From Maribellus comscasis (GTDB lineage: Bacteria > Bacteroidota > Bacteroidia > Bacteroidales > Prolixibacteraceae): a stretch of 64,000 nt of DNA. The notes beneath the pieces were generated by a model that did not search any database, was not told where the DNA came from, and saw nothing but the letters and a program-made list of their open reading frames with translations. Positions 42,298 to 51,793 of the stretch are shown here, one piece after another (positions within the stretch are counted from its first letter, which is position 1; each line of letters starts with the position of its first letter). The DNA lies in assembly GCF_009762775.1 (NCBI RefSeq), contig NZ_CP046401.1:5902001-5966000 (forward strand), written 5' to 3'. The position numbers were made by a program, and so were the translations under genes.

Positions 42298-42984
42298 CTA
42301 ATTTTTTCTTACGTCACTAATTATTTTCCCGTCTTCGAGCGTAATTATACGATGTGCTTTATTTACTACCCGTTGATCGTGTGTTGAAAATATAAACGTT
42401 ATTTTTTCCTCTTTATTAAGTCGTTCCATAATATCAAGCAAATTTTCTGTTGATTTGGAGTCAAGATTGGCTGTTGGTTCGTCAGCCAAAACAAATTTTG
42501 GTTTTGATGCCAGCGCCCTGGCAACTGCGACTCGCTGTTGTTGCCCCCCTGAAAGTTTGGACGGACGGCGGTTTACCATTTCTCCCAACCCAACTGCTTT
42601 TAACAATTCGGTTGCACGCGCGTCGCGTGCCTCTTTTTTCTCTCCCTGCAAATGCATAATAAACTCCACATTTTCCTTTGCCGTTAGCACCGGAATAAGA
42701 TTGTAAGCCTGAAAAACAAAACCGATATTGTGCATCCGAAAATCGGTTAGTTTTCGTGAGGAAAGTTCTGTAATTTTTACATTGTTGATGGTGACATCTC
42801 CTTCAGTAGCATCATCTAATCCACCGATAATGTTTAATAAGGTTGTCTTTCCTGAACCGGAGGGACCAACAATGGCCGCAAATTCTCCCTCTTCAAAAGA
42901 AAGCTCAACACCGTTTACAGCGTGCACCGGAACCGAGTCGCTGTCGTAGGTTTTTTGCAGTTTACTTATTTCTATAATTTTCAT
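42298..42984 (-). CDS. LolD/MacB-type ABC transporter ATPase
   Basis: A 228-residue ATPase: Walker A GPSGSGKTTL, Q-loop FQAYNLIPVLT, signature LSGGQQQRVAVARAL, Walker B FVLADEPTANLD and switch His in STHDQ. It matches the LolD/FtsE/MacB class that drives FtsX-type permeases in mechanotransmission or lipoprotein release. Its partners are the two permeases encoded just upstream. Confidence 0.94.
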   Translation of the reverse strand: MKIIEISKLQKTYDSDSVPVHAVNGVELSFEEGEFAAIVGPSGSGKTTLLNIIGGLDDATEGDVTINNVKITELSSRKLTDFRMHNIGFVFQAYNLIPVLTAKENVEFIMHLQGEKKEARDARATELLKAVGLGEMVNRRPSKLSGGQQQRVAVARALASKPKFVLADEPTANLDSKSTENLLDIMERLNKEEKITFIFSTHDQRVVNKAHRIITLEDGKIISDVRKN

Positions 42985-43046
42985 CTTTTTATGATTTATT
43001 TTTAAATATCTTAAGTTAACATCCTCCTTGATATGGAAGGAGAGGC

Positions 43047-44267
43047 TTATTCTGACCTTGTTGCTTCAGCCGGATTCAATTTTAATGCTTTTCGGGCCGG
43101 ATATATTGCGGAAAGTATACCGGTTACTATTACAAGAAATCCAATAGTAAATAAAGTGTTTGGTTGTAATGATGTATAGATTTGAGAACCAAAGCCGTAT
43201 TTTTCCAATCCTTCAGAAAACATCGAAACATCGATCGGAGTTGTTTCAAAAAATTTGGTAACCAAAGTTCCCAAAAGAATTCCCAAAAAACCACCTGAAA
43301 AAGTGAGCATAATTGATTCAAGGATGATCATTACAAAAACTTTTCTTTTATTCATTCCCACAGCCATCAACATTCCAATTTCTTTCACCCGTTCCAAAAC
43401 AGCCATAAGCATTGTATTTATGATGCCAAAACAGAGTGCCAGCAGAATAATGAGGATAAAAACATACATGTACTGATCCATTGAATCGGTTAGTAAGGAC
43501 ATTTCAGGACTGATTTCTTTCCATGTCTGAACGTCATTATTTCCGGCTATATTCTGAATTTCCGGTTTAATAACAGGGGCATTGGTCCCGTCCTCCAGCA
43601 AAACCACAATTTCGTGCGCGGTATTCTCTTTTACTCCAAGCTGTGTCTGTAAATCGTTGTAGCTTACAAACAAGTGTGTTTCGTCATAGCCGGTGTTGGT
43701 CGTTTTGTAGATTCCTGATACCCGGTATCCTTTTGACGACAAATTTCCATCAATGTCAACCATTTGTACATTGATTTTGGAACCCACCCGAAGCTGAAGT
43801 TTTTTAGCCATTTTTTGACCGATAACTACCGGAGGCATCCGGGTGTTTTTTTCAAGGTAGGTTCCGTCCACAAGATGTTGCCATATATCGGTTACCCGTT
43901 TTTCATTTTCCACATCAACGCCTAAAATTTTTCCTCCACCTGTGCCATGGGCAGCCATTACAAAGGGTTCGGCAATTAAACGCCTGCTTGCTGCAACTAC
44001 TCCATGGAGTGTTTCAATTTTTGAAAGCATTTCCCGGGCATCAGAAATTGAATACTCAATGTTGTTGTTTTCAAGAAAACGCGGAGCATGTACCTGCAGA
44101 TGCGCAAGTTCCGACTTTGTTGCCGACTCAATTTTTGCGTCAACTGCTCCCCGCATAAACGCCATCGTAAATACACCGGCAAAAAGACCTATGGCAATTG
44201 CCGCTATCATGATCAGGCTTCGCGATTTGCTCCGCCATACATTTCGCCATGCTATTGATCCAATCAT
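43047..44267 (-). CDS. FtsX/LolC-E-type ABC permease (second)
   Basis: A 406-residue permease: N-terminal helix after IAWRNVWRSKSRSLIM, a periplasmic MacB-like domain (about 45-270) and three C-terminal helices, ending in ARKALKLNPAEATRSE, the cytoplasmic tail typical of FtsX proteins. The pair with 44397-45617 would form a heterodimer with the LolD-like ATPase. A short CTCCTT/AAGGAG hairpin lies between it and the ATPase gene. Confidence 0.9.
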   Translation of the reverse strand: MIGSIAWRNVWRSKSRSLIMIAAIAIGLFAGVFTMAFMRGAVDAKIESATKSELAHLQVHAPRFLENNNIEYSISDAREMLSKIETLHGVVAASRRLIAEPFVMAAHGTGGGKILGVDVENEKRVTDIWQHLVDGTYLEKNTRMPPVVIGQKMAKKLQLRVGSKINVQMVDIDGNLSSKGYRVSGIYKTTNTGYDETHLFVSYNDLQTQLGVKENTAHEIVVLLEDGTNAPVIKPEIQNIAGNNDVQTWKEISPEMSLLTDSMDQYMYVFILIILLALCFGIINTMLMAVLERVKEIGMLMAVGMNKRKVFVMIILESIMLTFSGGFLGILLGTLVTKFFETTPIDVSMFSEGLEKYGFGSQIYTSLQPNTLFTIGFLVIVTGILSAIYPARKALKLNPAEATRSE

Positions 44268-44396
44268 TGTTTTAATTTTTTTTGTATGAAGTTTGAAATC
44301 AAAGTGTTAGTGATTTTCCTTGAATTCAAATCTTTTTTGAAGTTTAAATTTCTGTATCATATAAAATATCATTGTCAGCTTTAACTGTATACTTTA

Positions 44397-45617
44397 TTAC
44401 GCTCGCATAGCTTTTGTAATTTTCAGCCGATGTATGTTGGTAACAGGGAAAATTGAAATGAAGATACTGATGATAAAAACCAGGATCATCTGATTGTAAA
44501 ATAAGGATGATTTCATGGAGAAAAACATATAAGGCTCCATTCCGTATTGGGCATAAGCCTCTGCCATTTCGCCTGTAAGCGGGAGAGGGTTGTTGTAAAA
44601 ATAGAAGCAGAAAATATAACTGATAACCAGACCAATTGAGCAGCCGATAAGTCCAATCATTATCGTTTCCATAAATACAACAATCGCGAGCTTTCCTTTT
44701 TTCATTCCCACGGCATGAATAACACCAAATTCCCGTTTGCGTTCTTTTACCATCATCATTACTACGCTAAACATGCCAAAGGCAATTACCACATATAAAA
44801 TTCCAAGCATGATAATACCTCCGCCGCGGTCGCTCTGGATAAGTTGAACCAGTTCCGGTTGCATTTCACTCCATGTCATTACTGTATTTTCACGGGGAAG
44901 TATCTGGCTTATTCCTTTTTTAATGTGGTTTACTTTGTAGTGGTTATTTGTCATCACGACAAGCGAACTGGAAACTCCGCTGGCAGAATAAAATTCCCTG
45001 GCTTCATTAATATCCATGTAAACCATTCTTTTGTTAAAATCGGGATTGGGGTGTTTCATTATTCCAATAATTTCGAACAGTCCGTTAGCGCTTATTCCGT
45101 GATATCCCTGACTGATCATAACAAGAGTGTCGCCCACGTTAAGATTTAAATATCCGGCCAGGCCTTCAGCTACCACAACACCTTTATCGCCGGATTTAAG
45201 AAACCGTCCTCTTTTTATTTTCTGCGATATTTTTGTGATCTGATCTTCTGCTTCGGGTTCAATGCCCATAACCATGGCTGGTTTACTGTGTAAATGGTCA
45301 GCCGCCAGGGCAAAAGATTCCAGCCGATCGGATACAAGGGTTACGTCTTTTATCTTTTTAATTTTCGATTTTAAATCATCGGAGGCTTTGAAGCCATTAT
45401 CAATGGTGCGTTCTTCCCAAAATGCCGTGTCTTGCACCTGGAGGTAGCCACTGTAAAATTTAACCGAATTGTCTATCATACTGTCATAGGAGCCCTCTTG
45501 CATAGAACGCATCCACGAAGCCAGCAATACACTGAAAACGATGGACGAAATTGCAATAATCGTCCGTCGGCGGTTTCTCCACAGATTTCTCCAGGCCAGT
45601 TTTATGTTTGTTTTCAT
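44397..45617 (-). CDS. FtsX/LolC-E-type ABC permease (first)
   Basis: A 406-residue permease, the same length as its neighbour but only distantly similar. It begins with IKLAWRNLWRNRRRTII, has a large periplasmic domain and three C-terminal helices, and ends HRLKITKAMRA. The pairing of two unequal FtsX proteins recalls LolC/LolE. It follows the LolA-like gene by 55 bases. Confidence 0.9.
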   Translation of the reverse strand: MKTNIKLAWRNLWRNRRRTIIAISSIVFSVLLASWMRSMQEGSYDSMIDNSVKFYSGYLQVQDTAFWEERTIDNGFKASDDLKSKIKKIKDVTLVSDRLESFALAADHLHSKPAMVMGIEPEAEDQITKISQKIKRGRFLKSGDKGVVVAEGLAGYLNLNVGDTLVMISQGYHGISANGLFEIIGIMKHPNPDFNKRMVYMDINEAREFYSASGVSSSLVVMTNNHYKVNHIKKGISQILPRENTVMTWSEMQPELVQLIQSDRGGGIIMLGILYVVIAFGMFSVVMMMVKERKREFGVIHAVGMKKGKLAIVVFMETIMIGLIGCSIGLVISYIFCFYFYNNPLPLTGEMAEAYAQYGMEPYMFFSMKSSLFYNQMILVFIISIFISIFPVTNIHRLKITKAMRA

Positions 45618-45672
45618 ATTTACTGTTTTTTATTTCAGTTTAATTGCGACTGAAAACTACGACTACCGAATA

Positions 45673-46422
45673 CTATCGGATCCTTCTCATGTTTTGCTGA
45701 GAAAAAAAAGATTCTTTTAAATTCACATTAAAATTAATGTCCTTGAAGATCAGTATGGTTTTGTTGCCTTCTTCATCCGCCGGAATCATTTCCAAATGAG
45801 TAGGCATTCTGCGATCATCCATTTGTTTTATTTCAGAAAGGATTTCAGTATTTACAAGATAGTTGTCTTCATCGTAATATTCTGCCTTTAGCCAGTGATA
45901 CTCTTCTTTCGAAATCCACATGATTATTTTTCCCCAAACAACAGGAGCGTCATCATATGGAATAAGTTCAACTTTAAAGCATTCATAACTGTCAATGGTT
46001 TCTTCTCCCACTAATTTTTGCTCATAATCTTTTACGAGAGACGATTCCCGTACAAGATCGTCATTGGTAAAATCAGACCCCATCCACGACTGCATCATCA
46101 TTGAAGGTGGGATTTTGATCATTCGCTCGATGCTGGGTACCCAATTCCACATTTCATTGTGGCGTTTAAGAAAAACCTGACCTTTTTCTTTGGCAGGAGC
46201 TGTGATATAAATCATTGAGAATTCATTTCCAAGTGTCCAGTTTTTCATCGTAACTTCACGCGACCACGTGGGCCGCTGTATAATCATTGTCATTTCTCCG
46301 GTACTGGAAGTTCCGCGAAATTTTTCGTCAGCTTGTTTTACAATTTCTTTGATATTTATATCCTGGGCATTTGAAACAAAAGTTCCGATTAGAAGAAATA
46401 GAAGAAGTAGTATTGATTTCAT
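45673..46422 (-). CDS. LolA-like outer-membrane lipoprotein-sorting protein
   Basis: A 249-residue periplasmic protein with a signal peptide (LLLLFLLIGTFVSNAQ) and a half-barrel LolA-like fold (KIIMWISKEEYHWLKAEYYDE, MPTHLEMIPADEEGNKTILIFKDI). It is of the LolA_like type usually found with transporter genes, not the canonical LolA. It could shuttle a lipid or lipoprotein from the ABC complex to the outer membrane. It starts 10 bases after the regulator gene, so it lies in the same transcript. Confidence 0.82.
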   Translation of the reverse strand: MKSILLLLFLLIGTFVSNAQDINIKEIVKQADEKFRGTSSTGEMTMIIQRPTWSREVTMKNWTLGNEFSMIYITAPAKEKGQVFLKRHNEMWNWVPSIERMIKIPPSMMMQSWMGSDFTNDDLVRESSLVKDYEQKLVGEETIDSYECFKVELIPYDDAPVVWGKIIMWISKEEYHWLKAEYYDEDNYLVNTEILSEIKQMDDRRMPTHLEMIPADEEGNKTILIFKDINFNVNLKESFFSQQNMRRIR

Positions 46423-46432
46423 AATATAACTA

Positions 46433-47023
46433 TTAGTTGTTTATGATTTTAAAACATGCATTTATTACTTTCTCTTCCATAATATCCATTGGAAATACAT
46501 CCGGGGCTGCGACAAAATATAAGAATGCGCCTTCAATCATTGCACTTATTGCCATCAAATCTCCTTCCGGATCGTTACTTCCCTGGGATTTTATAAAATT
46601 GTACATCATCAGAAATACGGGTTCGCCTTTTATTTTGTATTCTTTTGAAAAGGTTTCAGCAACATGTGGCTGAACTAAAAGTGAAAAGAAAAGTTTCCAA
46701 TGTTGCAGGTTTTCGCGAACCAGCGAGAAACTATGTCTTATAAAATGAATAAACTCCTCTTTGGTTACAATACCATCTTTGTTTAAATCCAGGCTGTCGA
46801 AAATGGTGTTGAAACCATGTTGGATTAATTCGTCGAGTATCTCTTTTTTGCTCTCGAAGTAATTGTATGTAAGTCCTTTTGAAATACCAGCCTTTTTTGC
46901 AATTTGACTTATGGATGTAGCGTGGAACCCTTTTTCTGCAAAGAGTTCCAACGCTGTTTCCATAATGAGCTCTGTTTTCTGTTTTCTGATATCATTAAAT
47001 TGTTTAGCACTTCGAGGAGACAT
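46433..47023 (-). CDS. TetR-family regulator with EF-hand calcium loop
   Basis: A 196-residue repressor. The N-terminal helix-turn-helix (about 20-65) contains TSISQIAKKAGISKGLTYNYF. In the ligand domain residues 79-90 read DLNKDGIVTKEE, a full match to the EF-hand loop (D1, N3, D5, G6, V8, T9, E12), flanked by helices (NTIFDSL before, FIHFIRHSF after) as EF-hands are. I confirmed it in the DNA at 46754-46789. Calcium may thus be the inducer or a structural ion. It heads the LolA/FtsX/CAP operon, and palindromes upstream are likely its operators. Confidence 0.88.
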   Translation of the reverse strand: MSPRSAKQFNDIRKQKTELIMETALELFAEKGFHATSISQIAKKAGISKGLTYNYFESKKEILDELIQHGFNTIFDSLDLNKDGIVTKEEFIHFIRHSFSLVRENLQHWKLFFSLLVQPHVAETFSKEYKIKGEPVFLMMYNFIKSQGSNDPEGDLMAISAMIEGAFLYFVAAPDVFPMDIMEEKVINACFKIINN

Positions 47024-47052
47024 GTTTTTATGTTTTTATTTATTTTTTTTGA

Positions 47053-47140
47053 CTGAACGGTTGGTCAAAAATAAAAAAGGGTTTTGAATAACACAAGAGC
47101 TGATGTGTTAAATTAAAGTTAAGGATGACCGATTGGTCAT
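47053..47140 (-). promoter_or_regulatory. Promoter and two TetR-type operators of the LolA/FtsX/CAP operon
   Basis: ATGACC-GATT-GGTCAT (47125-47140) is a perfect palindrome. A second, imperfect copy CTGAACGGTTGGTCAA (47053-47068) shares the GGTCA half. A minus-strand -7 element TATTTTTG (47066-47073 as CAAAAATA) overlaps the second copy, about 45 bases before the tetR start. This suggests autorepression of the operon by its first gene product. Confidence 0.7.
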
Positions 47141-47260
47141 TTTAAGCAAAATAAAAAAGTGAAACGCTTTAGGGGTAAATTTTTTCTCAGTTGTCTGTTT
47201 AATATAACTGTGAATTTTTTTCATAAATTGATAAGTGTTTGGTTTAGTTACGACAAGAAG

Positions 47261-47287
47261 AAAGGGCAACTTTAGCGGTTGCCCTTT
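47261..47287. terminator. Intrinsic terminator after GH109
   Basis: AAAGGGCAAC (47261-47270) pairs with GTTGCCCTTT (47278-47287), flanked by A-rich and T-rich sequence. It lies 30 bases after the GH109 stop on the minus strand. Confidence 0.7.
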
Positions 47288-47316
47288 TTATTTTCAGATA
47301 TCGTTTTTCTTTATTT

Positions 47317-48786
47317 TTATACATTCAGCTGGCTCTCTGCCTCTGCTGTAACTCTTACACTTGTCGTTCCACCTTTTGATAAAGTAACGTCGACAGGAGT
47401 ATTTGTTTTCCAGGCGCCATTAGTGAAATCAGGTACTTCGATAGAATTGGATTTATTTGCTACTGACCATTCGCTTAACGGAGCAATAACACTCCAAAGT
47501 GCTGCATCATATACATCCTGATCGAGTGGAATACCATTTCGTAAACAATCAATTAACCGCCAATCCATCATAAAATCCATTCCGCCATGTCCACCTACTT
47601 TTTTGGCCATATCGCCAACCAATTTTACAATTTTAGGGGTATATTTTTCTTCGAGAACTTTCATTTCATCTTCTCCAAACCAACTGTGTCCTTTTGCAAT
47701 TTTTCCCGGAGTTGGATATTTTCGCGCCATTCCTTCTGTGCCGCTTACCAGGTGAATTCGTGAATAAACACGCGGACTTGTTACATCATGCTGTATCATT
47801 ATGGTTTTTCCCTTGTTTGTCCGAACCATAGTAGTATTCATATTTCCCCGGTAATTATCGGTTTTGAATTCATTCCAGAAATCATCCTTTGCCGCCAGTT
47901 CCTCTGCTCTTTTTGCCATCTGAAAATCGAAACTCGACATAGAAGTCAGATAATCCATTTTGTCACCACGATTTACATTCAGTACCTGACAAACCGGCCC
48001 CAACCCATGTGTGGGATAGAGGTTTCCGTTTCTCCCCTGATTTTCCCGCAGTCTCCACATGTCAGAATATCCGTCTTTGCTAAGATTACTGTCAATTAAG
48101 GTATGAATGTACGCACCTTCAGTATGTATAATCTCTCCGAAAAACCCCTGGCGGGCCATATTAAGAGTGAGTAGCTCAAAGAAATCGTAACAACAATTTT
48201 CAAGCATCATACAATGTTTTTTTGTGCGTTCAGATGTTTCAACCAGTTGCCATGCTTGATCTACTGTAACAGCCGCAGGAACTTCGGTTGCCGCATGTTT
48301 GTCATTTTCCATAGCATAAACAGCCATTGGTGTATGTAAACTCCATGGAGTGCAAATGTAGATTAAATCAATATCCGGGCTTTCGCACATCTCTTTCCAT
48401 GCGTCTTCGCTTCCGCCATATTCTTTCGCTTTAGGGAGACTATGCTTTTCAAGAATTTTCTGCCCTTTTGCTACTCTGCTGATATCCTTATCACAAAGAC
48501 CAACAATTTGAACGCCCTCAATATTCGATATTCTTTCCACCGCGCCCGGGCCACGGTTTCCCAGGCCAATAAATCCGACCCGAACGGTTTCAATTTTTGG
48601 TGCGGCGTAGCCACTCATATTGAACACCGAAGGATGTGAGGCCAATGCCGACTCTTTTATTCCGGCCAGATTTGACTCGGCCTGCTGCGAAGAGGCGGTT
48701 TGTGTGCACGACGAAAAACCACCTGAAATTACACCTGCCCCGGCAACTCCCGCAATCTGAAAAAATTTTCTTCTATTTGTTTTCAT
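47317..48786 (-). CDS. GH109-like Gfo/Idh/MocA oxidoreductase (alpha-N-acetylgalactosaminidase)
   Basis: A 489-residue protein. Twin-arginine signal NRRKFFQIAG followed by a lipobox-like SSC, so exported folded with its cofactor. The Rossmann domain starts at RVGFIGLGNRGPGA (near residue 70) and the catalytic part includes ATEVPAAVTVD and YPTHGLGPV. GH109 enzymes use NAD in a redox hydrolysis that removes terminal N-acetylgalactosamine from glycans. Distinguishing it from related oxidoreductases needs comparison. It is monocistronic. Confidence 0.83.
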   Translation of the reverse strand: MKTNRRKFFQIAGVAGAGVISGGFSSCTQTASSQQAESNLAGIKESALASHPSVFNMSGYAAPKIETVRVGFIGLGNRGPGAVERISNIEGVQIVGLCDKDISRVAKGQKILEKHSLPKAKEYGGSEDAWKEMCESPDIDLIYICTPWSLHTPMAVYAMENDKHAATEVPAAVTVDQAWQLVETSERTKKHCMMLENCCYDFFELLTLNMARQGFFGEIIHTEGAYIHTLIDSNLSKDGYSDMWRLRENQGRNGNLYPTHGLGPVCQVLNVNRGDKMDYLTSMSSFDFQMAKRAEELAAKDDFWNEFKTDNYRGNMNTTMVRTNKGKTIMIQHDVTSPRVYSRIHLVSGTEGMARKYPTPGKIAKGHSWFGEDEMKVLEEKYTPKIVKLVGDMAKKVGGHGGMDFMMDWRLIDCLRNGIPLDQDVYDAALWSVIAPLSEWSVANKSNSIEVPDFTNGAWKTNTPVDVTLSKGGTTSVRVTAEAESQLNV

Positions 48787-48922
48787 TATCTATTTGGTTT
48801 AAGTTTTGAATTTATTTCAAAAGTTTGTGCAATGAAATTAAAAAGTTTTAAAAATAAAAATAATAAAAGTCAATTTCAATTGATTTTATAAGTTTATTAT
48901 TCCACATGATAATTTTTTTTAT

Positions 48923-48947
48923 ATTAGTTTGATAAAATTAAACTAAT
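48923..48947. promoter_or_regulatory. Inverted repeat upstream of Omp85-like gene
   Basis: ATTAGTTT (48923-48930) and AAACTAAT (48940-48947) form a perfect inverted repeat with a 9-base spacer, about 75-100 bases before the start codon. The half-site is the one repeated three times upstream of the fnr-type gene, suggesting a common regulator. Confidence 0.45.
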
Positions 48948-49021
48948 GTTTAACCAGGATATTTTTATAATCAACCCGACTTATCCCTTGTCTTTTCTAA
49001 AACTAAATTAAACCAATTCAT

Positions 49022-50368
49022 ATGAAAAAGTATTCTTTTTTATTGATTTTTGTTGTTGCTTTCTGTAATGTTTTTGCGCAGGAAGAGGTTACAAAAAGTG
49101 GCTGGAATTTTGGAGCTTTGCCTACAATAACTTTTGACACCGATCTTGGATTCCAGTACGGAGCACTGGTGAATTTATATGATTATGGTGATGGAAGCCG
49201 GTATCCAAATTACAATCATTCTTTATATTTCGAGGTGTCCCGGTATACCAAAGGAAGTGGAATTAACCGGTTTTATTATGATTCAGATAAGTTGATAAAG
49301 GGGCTGCAAACATCGGTTGATATTAGTTTTTTGTCTGATCAGGCCTACGATTTTTATGGTTTTAACGGATACGATGCAGTCGTTAATTCCGATTGGTTTG
49401 ACGATGAAAGTGATGCGTACAAAACCCGGATGTTTTATAAATACGATCGGAAAATGTTCCGGTTTAAAGTAGATTTACAAGGCCGGTTTTCCGGGGAAAA
49501 TTTGCGATGGGCAGCCGGTGTTAATTTATTAAATTTTAAAGTCGGATCGGTAAATATTGACAAACTCAATAAGGGGAAAAGTGATGCTGATAAGTTGCCT
49601 TCAGTGGAGGAGGAACCTGGTTTGTATGAAAAATATCAGCAATGGGAAGTCATTTCGGAAGAAGAAGCTGACGGTGGATTTGTTCCGACTTTTAAGGCCG
49701 GTTTGGTATACGACACCCGCGACAACAAACCAAATCCAATGAAAGGAATCTGGACGGAAGCTGTAGTTGTCGGCTCTCCTGAGTTTCTGGGTGGCGAAAG
49801 TTCATTTGCAAAACTGAGTTTGACACATCGGCAGTATTTTACCATAGTTCCCAAAGATTTATCACTGGTTTATCGTTTGGCCTATCAAACTACAATTGCA
49901 GGCGACGTGCCTTTTTATTACCAAACCCAGGTTATTACCTCAGTATTGAAAGGCGCTGCTTCAGAAGGATTGGGTGGTGCAAAAACCTTACGTGGAATTC
50001 GCAGAAACAGAGTTGTGGGTGATGGCTTTTTTTACGGTAACGTTGAAGCCCGCTGGAAATTTGCCCGCTTTCAGTTTATAAATAACAATTTTTATCTGGG
50101 TTTAAATGGTTTTATGGATTTTGGTCGTGTTACCGATAAGATTGATATAAATAAAGAAGGTGTGGTTACTGAGCTTGCATTATGGCCAGGTTATGAAAGC
50201 ACGAATGACTATTTCGACTCGGACTCGGAAAGTATGCACATCTCATATGGTGCCGGATTGCGTGTGGTAATGAACCAGAACTTTATTGTTGCGCTTGATT
50301 ACGGAATGGCAGCCGATGACCGCGATGGAGATTCAGGGATTTATATCGGGCTGAATTATTTGTTTTAA
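49022..50368 (+). CDS. Omp85/BamA-like surface antigen barrel
   Basis: A 448-residue protein with a signal peptide (FLLIFVVAFCNVFAQ). The C-terminal barrel contains GGAKTLRGIRRNRVVGDGFF, the conserved loop-6 region (VRGF-like) of the Omp85 superfamily, and ends NYLF. No POTRA domains are apparent: after the signal the chain goes straight into strands, so it belongs to the short 16-stranded type. Role: outer-membrane translocation or pore; substrate unknown. The next gene starts 54 bases later on the same strand. Confidence 0.8.
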   Translation: MKKYSFLLIFVVAFCNVFAQEEVTKSGWNFGALPTITFDTDLGFQYGALVNLYDYGDGSRYPNYNHSLYFEVSRYTKGSGINRFYYDSDKLIKGLQTSVDISFLSDQAYDFYGFNGYDAVVNSDWFDDESDAYKTRMFYKYDRKMFRFKVDLQGRFSGENLRWAAGVNLLNFKVGSVNIDKLNKGKSDADKLPSVEEEPGLYEKYQQWEVISEEEADGGFVPTFKAGLVYDTRDNKPNPMKGIWTEAVVVGSPEFLGGESSFAKLSLTHRQYFTIVPKDLSLVYRLAYQTTIAGDVPFYYQTQVITSVLKGAASEGLGGAKTLRGIRRNRVVGDGFFYGNVEARWKFARFQFINNNFYLGLNGFMDFGRVTDKIDINKEGVVTELALWPGYESTNDYFDSDSESMHISYGAGLRVVMNQNFIVALDYGMAADDRDGDSGIYIGLNYLF

Positions 50369-50422
50369 TAATGTATTTTATGGTTTTTACTTGCTGACTT
50401 TTAATAAACTAAATACCAAATT

Positions 50423-51631
50423 ATGAAAAGAAGACTATGCCCGCTGGCGATTATATTATTGATTTTTTCGCTGGTAAGTTGTAATCCAACTGCGAAACAG
50501 GATGCAGAAATTGTTCAGGGTCTTTCAAAAGATACTCTTGAATCCGCTCTCAATGCCGTTAAGGAATATGTTGATGAAGGGAAACTGGCTGGCGTTTCAG
50601 TCATGGTCATAAAAAACGGAGAAACAGTACTTTCGGAACAATATGGCTACGCCGATTTGTCAAGCAAAAAAGCCATTGATGATCAGACAATATTCAGAGC
50701 TTTTTCGATGACAAAACCCGTTACCGCTGCTGCGTTAATGACTTTGTACGATGAAGGAAAATTTCAATTGGATGATAAAGTCTCTGATTATATTCCTGAG
50801 TTTGGAAATACACAAGTGTATAATTCCGAGACCAAAACATTGGAGCCACAGGAAAAACCAATGACAATCAGGAATATACTTACTCATACTTCGGGCCTGA
50901 CTTATGGTTGGGATATGAACTCGTATGTAGACTCACTATACCGGGTTAACGGAGCAAGCGGATGGGACGGAGTGTTAGCTGACAAAATGAAAGAGCTCGC
51001 CAAAATTCCTCTGAAGTATCAGCCGGGAACAAAATGGGAATATGGGCTGTCGATTGACCTTGTTGGATATTTAGTGGAAGTGCTGTCCGGAACACCGCTG
51101 GACGAATATTTCAAAACAAAAATATATGAGCCGCTAAAGATGGATGATTCAGGTTTTTATGTGCCTGAAGAAAAGCACGACCGTTTTACCCGAATTTATT
51201 CGTTAGATGAAAATGGTAAACTGGTAAGTCCGCAGAATCCGATGCAGGACAATTTTAAAAAACCGGCTACACTCTTTTCGGGTGGTGGTGGTTCGCTTAC
51301 TACGGTTGAAGATTATTCGCGTTTTGCTCAAATGTTGTTGAACGGTGGCGAGTTGGATGGTGTAAGAATTTTGAAAGAATCAACTGTAAAAATGATGATG
51401 TCAAATCAATTACCCGAAGGCGTAAGCTACGAGGAAACCGGAGGCTACGGACTGGGAGGATCATTTAACCCGGAAAGCAGTCAGTACGGATGGAGCGGCG
51501 CTGCATCCACTTTTTTTACTGTCGACACGAAAAACGATATGGCTGTGCTGGCGTTTACCCAGTTTATGCCTTTTGATATTGGTTATGCACTCGAATTCAA
51601 CAAAATTGTGCATGAGGCAATAGTTAAATAG
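50423..51631 (+). CDS. Serine beta-lactamase-like lipoprotein (class C/esterase family)
   Basis: A 402-residue lipoprotein with a lipobox SLVSC (Cys20). The serine-hydrolase nucleophile motif SMTK is at residues 95-98, with a second motif around WEYGLS in place of YxN, and a C-terminal SGGGGSLTT segment. The family includes class C beta-lactamases, DD-peptidases and esterases; the sequence does not decide. The EstB-like HTSGLTYG region is present. It is followed by a strong terminator. Confidence 0.87.
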   Translation: MKRRLCPLAIILLIFSLVSCNPTAKQDAEIVQGLSKDTLESALNAVKEYVDEGKLAGVSVMVIKNGETVLSEQYGYADLSSKKAIDDQTIFRAFSMTKPVTAAALMTLYDEGKFQLDDKVSDYIPEFGNTQVYNSETKTLEPQEKPMTIRNILTHTSGLTYGWDMNSYVDSLYRVNGASGWDGVLADKMKELAKIPLKYQPGTKWEYGLSIDLVGYLVEVLSGTPLDEYFKTKIYEPLKMDDSGFYVPEEKHDRFTRIYSLDENGKLVSPQNPMQDNFKKPATLFSGGGGSLTTVEDYSRFAQMLLNGGELDGVRILKESTVKMMMSNQLPEGVSYEETGGYGLGGSFNPESSQYGWSGAASTFFTVDTKNDMAVLAFTQFMPFDIGYALEFNKIVHEAIVK

Positions 51632-51661
51632 CCACAAGGTATTTTTGCTGAAAACTAAAAC

Positions 51662-51690
51662 AACCTGTTACTCTCGTAGCAGGTTTTTTT
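51662..51690 (+). terminator. Intrinsic terminator after the serine hydrolase gene
   Basis: AACCTGTTAC (51662-51671) pairs with GTAGCAGGTT (51676-51685), one G-U pair, TCTC loop, followed by TTTTT. Confidence 0.85.
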
Positions 51691-51793
51691 ATAAAAATTC
51701 GATCTCAACGACAAAAACTTCGATCACAACGAAAAAAAAAGGAAGTGTTTGAATGTCGCCATACATTTGAATCAGAATTTTAAATCAAAAAAA

